DNA from: a virus
Reading direction: 5' to 3' (one strand)
Virus record (IMG/VR): IMGVR_UViG_3300008267_000300
Location: 1-50,001 of that record
DNA length: 50,001 nt
How positions within the stretch are numbered: position 1 is the stretch's first letter; the number at the start of each line of letters is the position of its first letter. Below, piece by piece: positions 34,941 through 42,328 of this stretch. The position numbers and the translations under genes are program-made. The notes beneath the pieces are model-generated. The model ran no database searches, was not told the DNA's origin, and worked only from the letters and a program-made list of their open reading frames with translations.

Positions 34941-37900
34941 GTGGCTATAAAAGACGTTGTAAAGGAATACAAAGGAAAGATTACAGAGAGACAGCTGAAC
35001 GCTATCAACAGAAAGATTGCAAACGTTAATCTATTTAACCAAGAGATGGTTGAGAGAGTGATAGACTACGTGAACAAGGTGATGAACAATGCTGAGTATG
35101 CTACAAAAGTGAACAACGCATTTGCCGAAAGACGTGCCATCAGACGAATGATGAAGTCTGGAAATATGGCAGAGACTGTTGCTGTTGCAAAGGAGTTTAC
35201 TCAGATTGATCCGTCAATGGTTGATGACATAGACACATACCTAGAGATGGCTAAAACAATAAGAGGAGCCGTTAAGTCATCAAAACGTGTTAAAGACTCT
35301 GTGTCACTAAAAGAAATAGTAAACTTTGGAGAGGCATACGAGTACATCAATCCTATCCTTAAGGCTCAAGAAGAGTCCATGAAGAATATGCTATTGGCTG
35401 AGTACAACGATCTTGCTGAAGCTGGAGTTATCTCTAAGGATATGACTCTAAAGGATATCAATAATATAATAAAAAATATTAGAGCAGCAAAAGACGAAGA
35501 TGTAACAGCAGAGCAAGAAGAAACGGCAAGAGAATTCTTAAAGCAAAGACTTGAGTCAATTAAGTCAATCATCTCAATGGTTGCTAAGGGATACAACCCA
35601 CTTACTGGTGAGGTCATGGAGATTAGTGACCGAAACAAACAGATGATTGCAAAGGTTGTTAAGTCAGACATGAACAACATGTCTACAAAACAACTGATCG
35701 AAATGGTTGACTCTCTGTCTAACTTTGTAGAGAACGGAGCTGTAAGCGGAATAGAGGCTGCATACGAAACATATATTGGAGAAGAGAACGCAGCATCTCT
35801 TGAGAGAGAAGGTGTTGTTGCTAAAACTGTTAAGCTATACGCTAGCAAAAAAATAGGCGGTATCCAAGCATTTTCTTTTATGTCTCTACCAGAACTATTT
35901 AATAGAATGTTTGGTGGTGTACAGAATGGCATAAAGGTAATGACAAAGATGGGATTCTCTGATATTATACTAGGTGCAAATAAAGCTAAAAAACTAGCAG
36001 AACAAATTCAAAAAAGATACGTTGATAAATTTGGTGATGTAAAAGGATTCTTTGATAATGAAAACATATACGAGAGGGGAGCTCTAGCATTTTTAACTAG
36101 AAATGTAATAGGAAGTGAGGCTGAAATTAAGTCAGAATTTAACAGACGTGTTGACTGGTTATTTGAAAGCTTTGAAAGATTGAAAAGCGGAACAGCTGAG
36201 GAGCAAAAGATGGCTGTTGTATATGGTGAGATTATAGATAAGCTAGATATTAAATCTAGAGATTTAGAAAAGATATACTCAAACGCAGACAAGACAAATG
36301 TAGAGGCTGTAAACTGGTGGGTAGAAGAATGGTCCAAGCACTACTCTGATTTATCTGATGTATCTAGATCCGTTTATAATGCAATACTTGGAAAAGATAC
36401 TGGGTATACTCCAGACAGACTTAAGATGACTTCAAAAGAATCTTCAGACAAAACTACAAGTAAAGATTTAATGGATTTGATGGAGAGAAACTCATCATTT
36501 TTAATTAATACCGATGCCATTACCAATACCAATGAGTCTGGAGTTATGATAGCTTCTATTAGACCAGAAGTGAAAAATACAAAAGGAAGATACGTAAGTC
36601 TAGACTTTGAAATAAACAACATAGACTCACTTACTGGAGCACTTGTAGATATAAACACTGCTGGAGCAATTAGAAGACTAGATTCATTTATGAAGTCTAA
36701 ATCATTTGATAAAATTATACCAAATTCTGATGATCAAATAAGAATAAAAAAACGAATTAACAGGTACGTTAGAAGAATAAAAAATAAAATGCCTGCATCT
36801 AGTGATTCTATTCGTGATTTTAATAAAATTATAGATACAGCTGCATCATTAGGTGCATCAATAGGTCTTGGTGGAGCATTTCAAATAGTAAAACAAACAG
36901 TATCTGTTGCTATGAGTACTGCGCTACAGACAGGAGGTAACTTTAATATATATGCTGGAAAATCATTTAATGATTGGCTAGACACAACAGGTGCTACAGT
37001 TGCCAACAGAGGTCAAGAATCAATTTCAGCTATTGAAAGTGCAAACAAAAAAATACAATCATTTAGTGGAAACTTTGATAGAACACTTAAGGCGGTAAGC
37101 AAAGCAACTCAATGGCAGTTAAAATTGGTTTTATCTAGGCCAGACGTATTTGTAGCAAGGGCAGCATTTAAGTCTTATTATGAGCAGTTCCTTAAAAACA
37201 ACGGATACGATGTTTCTAAAATAAATTGGGACACGTGGGCAGATACAATTAAGAGAGAAGGAATAGAAGAATTAAATAAAGAGGCCGTAGTTTATGCTGA
37301 TACAATGGTGTCAAGACAGCAAAACGTATCTGACGAAAGATTAGCAGGAGAGGCTCTGGCTAGTGAAAATGATTGGGTAAAATTATCTAGAAAAGTATTG
37401 CTACCATTTGCATCTTTCAGTATAAACCAAAGAGCTAGACTTATAAATGATTTAATAACTATAAAAAACAACTTGTTTAACAAGACAGCATCAAAAGAAG
37501 ATGTATCTATTGCGTGGAAGTCTTTATTTGGTACACTAGTTGAACAAGCTACCTTTCAAGCAATAAACTATTCAATTGGAATGTTATTGTATTCTGCTGC
37601 ACAGGGAATAGCTGGGCATGATGACGATGAAGAAGAGTGGGAAAAAAGAAAAAAGAGAGCTACTCAGTATCCACTAAGATCACTAGCGGCTGATATTACA
37701 TCACCAACTCCTTTGGTTGATGACTTGTTTATTGATTTCTATGATTTGATTTTATCAAACATGGCAGCACCAAGCGAAAGCGAAATAAATAAAGCCATAA
37801 ATGATGAGAAAAAATTAAGAGAAGAGTTAGGAAAAGATTTTTCTGATTCTCAAATAAAAACTTTTAGAGAAAAATATATAGAAGACAATACGTATCAACT

Positions 37901-38456
37901 GTCTCCAAATTATATAAATACTGAAGATGGAAAGTGGGGTATGTTGTCAATTGCTTCAGATCAAGTAATGAGATTATCTGAAAACTCTGAGATGGCCACA
38001 AAAGGAACATTTACATCTGATTATCAAGGTAAAGAGACAACAAAATACCTTACCGATAAAGATAGAAGAATTGCTCAAGGAGTATTTTATATGTTAGATG
38101 TTCCATACACAACTGGTGCTGGCTTTAAAGAGATGGGTCAAGTTGCTAACAAGACATACTCAATCATAAAGAAGAGAGCACTTACAGAAAATCAGTATGA
38201 GACTTACAAGCAGTTTAAGAAAGACTTCAAGAGAGAACCTCAAGAATGGGAAATAAATCTTATCAAGTCAACAAAGTCAGACAATAAAGCTCTTGGAGAG
38301 CTTGACTTTATAAAAGAACAGGGTGGATTAAGTCCAAAACAAGGTGTAGAATATCTTAATGTGTTTAAAAAGATTGGTCCACTAAATCCAGAGGAGTACA
38401 GAATGATAATCAACGGTAAGAAAGCAGACCAAGTAATTAAGTCAGTACTAAAATAA
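34941..38456 (+). CDS. Giant polyvalent virion protein, C-terminal section
   Basis: The first start in this frame is GTG 34941, but the frame is open from 34845 and reads AAIRDQVRLQARSSRETAKN upstream, which fits naturally after REIRKFFGEKLK of the preceding frame. 1171 residues, nearly all helical: ~1-260 charged helices, ~290-420, ~560-760 with amphipathic Ala/Gly-rich helices (ASLGASIGLGGAFQIVKQTV), and a hydrophobic stretch ~845-885 (LVEQATFQAINYSIGMLLYS) followed by HDDDEEEWEKRKKRAT. Such helical, partly membrane-active C-termini are typical of podovirus proteins that form the trans-envelope channel. The stop overlaps the convergent metallophosphoesterase stop by 9 nt. Confidence 0.7.
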   Translation: MAIKDVVKEYKGKITERQLNAINRKIANVNLFNQEMVERVIDYVNKVMNNAEYATKVNNAFAERRAIRRMMKSGNMAETVAVAKEFTQIDPSMVDDIDTYLEMAKTIRGAVKSSKRVKDSVSLKEIVNFGEAYEYINPILKAQEESMKNMLLAEYNDLAEAGVISKDMTLKDINNIIKNIRAAKDEDVTAEQEETAREFLKQRLESIKSIISMVAKGYNPLTGEVMEISDRNKQMIAKVVKSDMNNMSTKQLIEMVDSLSNFVENGAVSGIEAAYETYIGEENAASLEREGVVAKTVKLYASKKIGGIQAFSFMSLPELFNRMFGGVQNGIKVMTKMGFSDIILGANKAKKLAEQIQKRYVDKFGDVKGFFDNENIYERGALAFLTRNVIGSEAEIKSEFNRRVDWLFESFERLKSGTAEEQKMAVVYGEIIDKLDIKSRDLEKIYSNADKTNVEAVNWWVEEWSKHYSDLSDVSRSVYNAILGKDTGYTPDRLKMTSKESSDKTTSKDLMDLMERNSSFLINTDAITNTNESGVMIASIRPEVKNTKGRYVSLDFEINNIDSLTGALVDINTAGAIRRLDSFMKSKSFDKIIPNSDDQIRIKKRINRYVRRIKNKMPASSDSIRDFNKIIDTAASLGASIGLGGAFQIVKQTVSVAMSTALQTGGNFNIYAGKSFNDWLDTTGATVANRGQESISAIESANKKIQSFSGNFDRTLKAVSKATQWQLKLVLSRPDVFVARAAFKSYYEQFLKNNGYDVSKINWDTWADTIKREGIEELNKEAVVYADTMVSRQQNVSDERLAGEALASENDWVKLSRKVLLPFASFSINQRARLINDLITIKNNLFNKTASKEDVSIAWKSLFGTLVEQATFQAINYSIGMLLYSAAQGIAGHDDDEEEWEKRKKRATQYPLRSLAADITSPTPLVDDLFIDFYDLILSNMAAPSESEINKAINDEKKLREELGKDFSDSQIKTFREKYIEDNTYQLSPNYINTEDGKWGMLSIASDQVMRLSENSEMATKGTFTSDYQGKETTKYLTDKDRRIAQGVFYMLDVPYTTGAGFKEMGQVANKTYSIIKKRALTENQYETYKQFKKDFKREPQEWEINLIKSTKSDNKALGELDFIKEQGGLSPKQGVEYLNVFKKIGPLNPEEYRMIINGKKADQVIKSVLK

Positions 38457-39569
38457 GTGAGTCAGTCTAGCAACCTGTCCGTTTAACGGATGGTGTATGA
38501 ATGCCTCTACAGCCTTTGGAGCGTGCTGGTATCCATTTCTGTGATGCCAGCTGTCAGTGCCAGATGGTGATCTTAAAGTCTCAACGTTTACAGACATGTA
38601 GTCCTTTGATGTCTTGTGGTGGATGTGATGTCCGTATATGTATCTATGGCTACACTTGTGCCACTTGTCAGAAGCCTCGTGAGCCATAAGTAGTGGTAGG
38701 TCTTGAACCTTAGCTCCGTCCATGTGAGTTGAACCGATTAGGTTCTTACCATAAACGGTGTACTTCCTGTGCTTCATGTCATTATCAAAACTTACATTGT
38801 CGCACTCGCTAAACCACGCCTCAACACACTGCAACAACATGAACCCAGACATGAAGTCGTGGTTACTTGGGTTGAATACCACGTGAACGTCAGCTATAGT
38901 CATAAGCGACTCAATAACATCAATCAATAGCCTCTTTGCCATTATAAAGTTGTCGTACCACATTCCGTCAGTGTCCTGCGGTGTACCAGACGTTGTCTGT
39001 CTTCTTGGATTGTCTATGTGTAGTATGTCGTTGCCAGCTATAAATATCACCTTGTCGATATTGTATCCAGATGCTCTACTGATTATACCACTCATTCCGT
39101 CCATAACTCTTTGAACAGCAATCTGTTGGTTGTAGTCTTCTCCAGTCTCAAATGCAGATGAAAGCTTTCCGATGTGAACGTCAGCTGGATCAAACACCAA
39201 GCAGTGTGGATCCTTTAGCTTGTCTCTTTTTAGTTTCTTGTACGATGGAGCCCAACTCTTTATCTCAGCTATAAGCTCAGTCTTGAACTCTTCTAAATTA
39301 ACATCAGAAGACTCACCCTTAACGTTAATACTGAAGTGCTGACCCTTGTGCCAGTAGTGTTTTACGTCTTCAACTGGAATTCCTACTCTTTCACACTCAT
39401 CATAGATAGCTTTATTATTTTCGTATCTGCTAACAACTCTGCGCACAGAACTTCTGTTCATTTCACTGTTATCACCAAAAACTCTTCTAGCTATTTCTGT
39501 TTTGTTTGTTATACCAGACCTATAAAGGTCCAATATCTCCTGGGTTTGATTCGTGACTTTTTTTGACAT
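38448..39569 (-). CDS. HTH-containing metallophosphoesterase (calcineurin-like)
   Basis: 373 residues. N-terminal ~1-50 is an HTH-type segment (ILDLYRSGITNKTEIARRVF with DNSEMNRSSVRRVVSRYE), then a linker, then a calcineurin-like phosphoesterase: D130-x-H132 in FDPADVHIGK, GND at 179-181 in IAGNDILH, N236-H237-D238 in PSNHDFM and GHHIHH at 313-318. All four metal-binding blocks are present, so activity on a phosphodiester (nuclease or nucleotide) is plausible. The HTH would direct it to DNA. Last gene of the leftward early operon; converges with the late operon. Related proteins are common in Bacteroidota phages. Confidence 0.85.
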   Translation of the reverse strand: MSKKVTNQTQEILDLYRSGITNKTEIARRVFGDNSEMNRSSVRRVVSRYENNKAIYDECERVGIPVEDVKHYWHKGQHFSINVKGESSDVNLEEFKTELIAEIKSWAPSYKKLKRDKLKDPHCLVFDPADVHIGKLSSAFETGEDYNQQIAVQRVMDGMSGIISRASGYNIDKVIFIAGNDILHIDNPRRQTTSGTPQDTDGMWYDNFIMAKRLLIDVIESLMTIADVHVVFNPSNHDFMSGFMLLQCVEAWFSECDNVSFDNDMKHRKYTVYGKNLIGSTHMDGAKVQDLPLLMAHEASDKWHKCSHRYIYGHHIHHKTSKDYMSVNVETLRSPSGTDSWHHRNGYQHAPKAVEAFIHHPLNGQVARLTHLF

Positions 39570-39705
39570 CCTTTAAAATTTTGATTAAAATATCGATTGT
39601 TTTATTTAATTCGTCTATGTCATTATCAACCAACGACTCGTATATAGTGTCAGTCAAGTCGTTGATGTCAGCCATCAGCACATTAATGTAAGTTAGTTTA
39701 CTCAT
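39520..39705 (-). CDS. Small helical acidic protein, 61 aa
   Basis: MSKLTYINVLMADINDLTDT followed by further acidic helix and LIKILKDVKKSHESN. It overlaps the start of the phosphoesterase gene by 50 nt and follows a minus-strand promoter box by 20 nt, so it would be the first gene of a separate two-gene transcript. No family recognised. Confidence 0.55.
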   Translation of the reverse strand: MSKLTYINVLMADINDLTDTIYESLVDNDIDELNKTIDILIKILKDVKKSHESNPGDIGPL

Positions 39706-39725
39706 CTTTTTTTATAACAACAAGA

Positions 39726-39733
39726 CAAAGATA
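39726..39733 (-). promoter_or_regulatory. Minus-strand -7 promoter element (TATCTTTG)
   Basis: The plus strand reads CAAAGATA, so the minus strand reads TATCTTTG, a full TAnnTTTG match, in the 37-nt gap upstream of the 61-aa gene. It is the clearest internal promoter of the leftward region. Confidence 0.6.
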
Positions 39734-39742
39734 ACATTTTAT

Positions 39743-40024
39743 CTATAGCTCCGCAATCCAATTGTGAAAAATTGTTCCCATATTTATAACTTCGTTATAA
39801 AATTCACCCACTTCTTTATCATTTTCACTCTCCATCTTCTCGTATATCTGATTTCCAAGCTTATATACCTCATCTACAAAGTCATTACCAGACTTCTTAA
39901 TTTGTTTTTTGTACAGCTTAGGAAAGTCATCCTTCACGTCTTCCATGAAGTCCATCATGATTGGCAAAATACCTACCAAGCACGCCAGTTTTTTCTCTTT
40001 CGAGATAGATTTGTTGTTCGTCAT
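39743..40024 (-). CDS. Small helical protein, 93 aa
   Basis: MTNNKSISKEKKLACLVGIL then PIMMDFMEDVKDDFPKLYKK and more amphipathic helix; acidic C-terminus. All-helical, no cysteine pair, no signal peptide (the N-terminus is basic but the hydrophobic stretch is short). A similar small protein ('KK---LI-ILPLVLDYVEDL') is common in Bacteroidota phages, with no function known. It overlaps the upstream gene by 98 nt, which is long, so one start of the pair may be misplaced. Confidence 0.6.
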   Translation of the reverse strand: MTNNKSISKEKKLACLVGILPIMMDFMEDVKDDFPKLYKKQIKKSGNDFVDEVYKLGNQIYEKMESENDKEVGEFYNEVINMGTIFHNWIAEL

Positions 40025-40295
40025 AGCTTAAATCATTAAAGTTAAAATTGAAATTTTGATTAATTAGTTCCTCCTCAGTGAAGTATGTATCGTTTTTGTG
40101 TCCTAATATGTTACTTGTTATTTTATTAGAACCAAACAACATACTTAACGTATAGTTCTGAACACCTAGTTTTTTTAGTATGTCATTGACGTGTACTCCA
40201 TCAATTAACATCTTCATGATTTGAACCTTGTTGTCGTAGACATATAGGTTCTTGTCATGCGAATTCTTGTACCGAAGATTTAATTCCATGTTCAT
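39927..40295 (-). CDS. Putative small DNA-binding protein, 122 aa
   Basis: Start at ATG 40295 (or the next ATG, 40289). Residues ~20-60 (VQIMKMLIDGVHVNDILKKL, then GVQNYTLSMLFGS) look like an HTH: helix, turn 'GV', helix. The C-terminus (LSYDEQQIYLEREKTG, VLGRYFANHDGLHG) resembles small phage proteins that follow nuclease genes. It overlaps the nuclease gene by 41 nt upstream and the 93-aa gene by 98 nt downstream. The DNA-binding idea is from pattern only. Confidence 0.5.
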   Translation of the reverse strand: MNMELNLRYKNSHDKNLYVYDNKVQIMKMLIDGVHVNDILKKLGVQNYTLSMLFGSNKITSNILGHKNDTYFTEEELINQNFNFNFNDLSYDEQQIYLEREKTGVLGRYFANHDGLHGRREG

Positions 40296-40497
40296 TTAGT
40301 TCTTTCATTCTGTATACCTGCAAAGGACTAGGCTTCTTTCCTGGTCGCTTTACCTCTATAAATTCAACGTTTGAGTCTTTTGGAATGGCGATTAGATCTG
40401 GAATCCCAGGCTTGTTAGTCTGTACAAGTTTAATGACATAGTATCCCTGTGCCTCAAGCTTCTTTATTATCTTCGCCTGTATCTGTTGTTCTGTCAT
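40255..40497 (-). CDS. VRR-NUC domain nuclease
   Basis: 80 residues covering a complete VRR-NUC (PD-(D/E)XK) domain: MTEQQIQAKIIKKLEAQGYY, NKPGIPDLIAIPKDS with D34, VEFIEVKRPGKKPSPLQ with E48, K50 and Q60. These are the expected catalytic D-E-K-Q residues. Stand-alone VRR-NUC proteins in phages are believed to act on branched or mismatched DNA, e.g. Holliday junctions or flaps, often together with SNF2 helicases, as here. The gene overlaps both neighbours by about 40 nt. Confidence 0.88.
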   Translation of the reverse strand: MTEQQIQAKIIKKLEAQGYYVIKLVQTNKPGIPDLIAIPKDSNVEFIEVKRPGKKPSPLQVYRMKELNEHGIKSSVQEFA

Positions 40498-40714
40498 TGA
40501 AGTTACAATAGTACTTGCTAAGGTACTTAGTTACCTTCTCAAGATTGGCAAATCTAACAAAATTTAATTCAGAATCCAAGACTTTTATTTTTTTTATCAC
40601 AATAACACCATCATTGTACTCGTAATCACATATCTCTAGTACCTGTTGATCTGGTGTCTCTAGATCAAACGTGTCAACCAACAGCTTGATCATCGGATCG
40701 TTTATCATCTTCAT
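40454..40714 (-). CDS. Hypothetical protein, 86 aa
   Basis: MKMINDPMIKLLVDTFDLET followed by short beta strands (YNDGVIVIKKIKVLDSELNF) and a helix NLEKVTKYLSKYYC, ending in an acidic tail. No recognised domain. Its start overlaps the small upstream gene as ATGA, and its end overlaps the nuclease gene by 44 nt. It is likely expressed with the helicase and nuclease. Confidence 0.55.
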   Translation of the reverse strand: MKMINDPMIKLLVDTFDLETPDQQVLEICDYEYNDGVIVIKKIKVLDSELNFVRFANLEKVTKYLSKYYCNFNDRTTDTGEDNKEA

Positions 40715-40824
40715 ACTATTCTAATTATTAATGACTTGTTAAACCATCCAATAACTAGCATTCCTTCTCCTTGAACTTTGCTGTAAGCAATCACTGGCAG
40801 CAAAAAAAACATTTTATCTTCCAT
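40711..40824 (-). CDS. 37-aa hydrophobic small protein between helicase and hypothetical gene
   Basis: ATG at 40824 lies inside the last codons of the helicase gene and the TGA at 40711-40713 overlaps the next ATG. Product: MEDKMFFLLPVIAYSKVQGE then GMLVIGWFNKSLIIRIV. Coupling at both ends and a conserved-looking 'LLPVIAxSK-xG-GMLVIGWF' sequence support it. It could be a small membrane peptide or a two-strand beta protein. Confidence 0.5.
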   Translation of the reverse strand: MEDKMFFLLPVIAYSKVQGEGMLVIGWFNKSLIIRIV

Positions 40825-42049
40825 AATCTTTTTTAAAAATATTTAACGTATAACTCTTCTTTGATTTGACAGCCTTGTAGATCTTGTCCTCTATGCTGCC
40901 ATCTGTGAATATCCAGTACACCTTGTTGTATAGCCTGTCCATTGTTGTCATCCTGTCTCTGGCCTGCCAGTAGCTAACAGCACTGAAGTCAATGCTGTAA
41001 AAAACTAGGTAGTCAGCATTTTTTAATGATATACCCTCACGACCAGACACAATTTGCAATGCAATAACCTTAAACTTACCAGTGTTAAAATCATCCAACT
41101 CTGTAGTCATGTCATCTCCGTACACCTGCTTGAGCGCGTTTAACTCCTCCTTGAACTTGTAGAACACACCTATCTTTGAGGTCGCAAATTGCGACTTCAA
41201 GAACTCAGCCTTAAAGGTTGACAGAATCATTGACTTGCCACTCTCAAACTTAATAGTTCCACCTGCAAGTTGGTGCATTTTTTGCATCAACTTAGCTGGA
41301 GTGTCCGCAAGTATCACCTCGTCCTTACCCTCAACTACAAGGTCTCTCTCTAGCTTCTTAGATATGTTCTTTATAACATCTGGCATGTCAACGTATAGTA
41401 TCTCCTCTTCAATCTCAGTAGAAAATCCTGCCTGCCTCTGCGTGTACGTTATCATGTACGGCGACACTACAGACATTATCTCTTTCTCTCGTCCTCTTGA
41501 GTAGTCGTTAACCATTAGCCCGTTAATCTTTCGCTGGAACTTGTCAACGTACATGTCGGACCATCTATAGAAGTTAGCGAACTCCTTGAACATGTTATAC
41601 GGGTGCACCCAAAACTGGTGGTATATCTGAGAGTACGACTCTGGGGTTATAGTACCACTAAGTAGTATCACCTTTGGAAACTGGCAATCAATCACCATCT
41701 TTCTTACCTGTTTGGCTCTTAGGCTAGGCTTAGGAAATGCGCTCATGGTGTGTGACTCGTCACATATAATCACGTCAAAGTCCTTTCGGTCTATCTTGTG
41801 TATGCTCTCATAGTTAGTAATAACTATATCATGGCCAGGAAGTATCTTATCAGCATCAGACTGAATGGATGATATCGCCTTCTTCTTTGTGAGAAACAAT
41901 ATAGAGGTAAACCCTAAAACTCTACATATATCCAAAGAGGTGAAGGTCTTACCAAGCCTAACTTCCATGGCCAGACATAGTATATAACTCTTGCTCAATA
42001 TATCTACACCTTTCTTAGATATATCGATCTGATAGTCACGCAGTTGCAT
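40814..42049 (-). CDS. SNF2-type DNA helicase / translocase (SF2)
   Basis: 411 residues with SF2 motifs in order. Q-like LRDYQ (3-7); motif I MEVRLGKTFTS (28-38), where the usual MGLGKT reads EVRLGKT; motif II DESH (97-100); motif III LSGT (130-133); motif V QIVSGREGISLKNADYLVFY; motif VI SYWQARDRMTTMDR. The second lobe is complete, so the protein is probably active. Compact, phage-type SNF2 proteins are found beside VRR-NUC nucleases in Bacteroidota phages and may remodel recombination or replication intermediates. Overlaps the neighbouring small genes at both ends. Confidence 0.9.
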   Translation of the reverse strand: MQLRDYQIDISKKGVDILSKSYILCLAMEVRLGKTFTSLDICRVLGFTSILFLTKKKAISSIQSDADKILPGHDIVITNYESIHKIDRKDFDVIICDESHTMSAFPKPSLRAKQVRKMVIDCQFPKVILLSGTITPESYSQIYHQFWVHPYNMFKEFANFYRWSDMYVDKFQRKINGLMVNDYSRGREKEIMSVVSPYMITYTQRQAGFSTEIEEEILYVDMPDVIKNISKKLERDLVVEGKDEVILADTPAKLMQKMHQLAGGTIKFESGKSMILSTFKAEFLKSQFATSKIGVFYKFKEELNALKQVYGDDMTTELDDFNTGKFKVIALQIVSGREGISLKNADYLVFYSIDFSAVSYWQARDRMTTMDRLYNKVYWIFTDGSIEDKIYKAVKSKKSYTLNIFKKDYGR

Positions 42050-42326
42050 TCGTCAGTAGTAAAATGCAGTCATCAAGCTCCATCTGTACGTCAATGTAGT
42101 GGTGGCCGTAGAACCTACGTTTACCCTCACGAAGAACCATGATGCTGTATATTGGCCTATACCTCAACAACGTCCTGTCCATTGTCTCTATAAACCTAAT
42201 GGTCATCTTAAGATCGTCAATCTTATTTGTTATTGAGTCATAATCCCTGTGATTATTGAACGTTACCTTTAGAAGCAACTCATAGAAGTCTAAACGACTC
42301 TTTAAAAGCGATTTACTTAGTTCCAT
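42036..42326 (-). CDS. Hypothetical protein, 96 aa
   Basis: MELSKSLLKSRLDFYELLLK, then a helical region with DYDSITNKIDDLKMTIRFIE, then a beta region (YSIMVLREGKRRFYGHHYID). No domain is recognised. It overlaps the helicase start by 14 nt and ends 2 nt before the primase-helicase stop, so it is part of the same operon. A role in replication is guessed from position only. Confidence 0.6.
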   Translation of the reverse strand: MELSKSLLKSRLDFYELLLKVTFNNHRDYDSITNKIDDLKMTIRFIETMDRTLLRYRPIYSIMVLREGKRRFYGHHYIDVQMELDDCILLLTNATA

Positions 42327-42328
42327 AA

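Noticed and set aside
35366-35932. Minus-strand open frame of 188 codons
   Set aside because: Shadow of the 1171-aa gene; no start context or coupling.
38478-38490. Hairpin TCCG/CGGA near the convergent stops as a bidirectional terminator
   Set aside because: Stem of only 4-6 bp, no T run on either strand, and it lies inside the phosphoesterase coding end.
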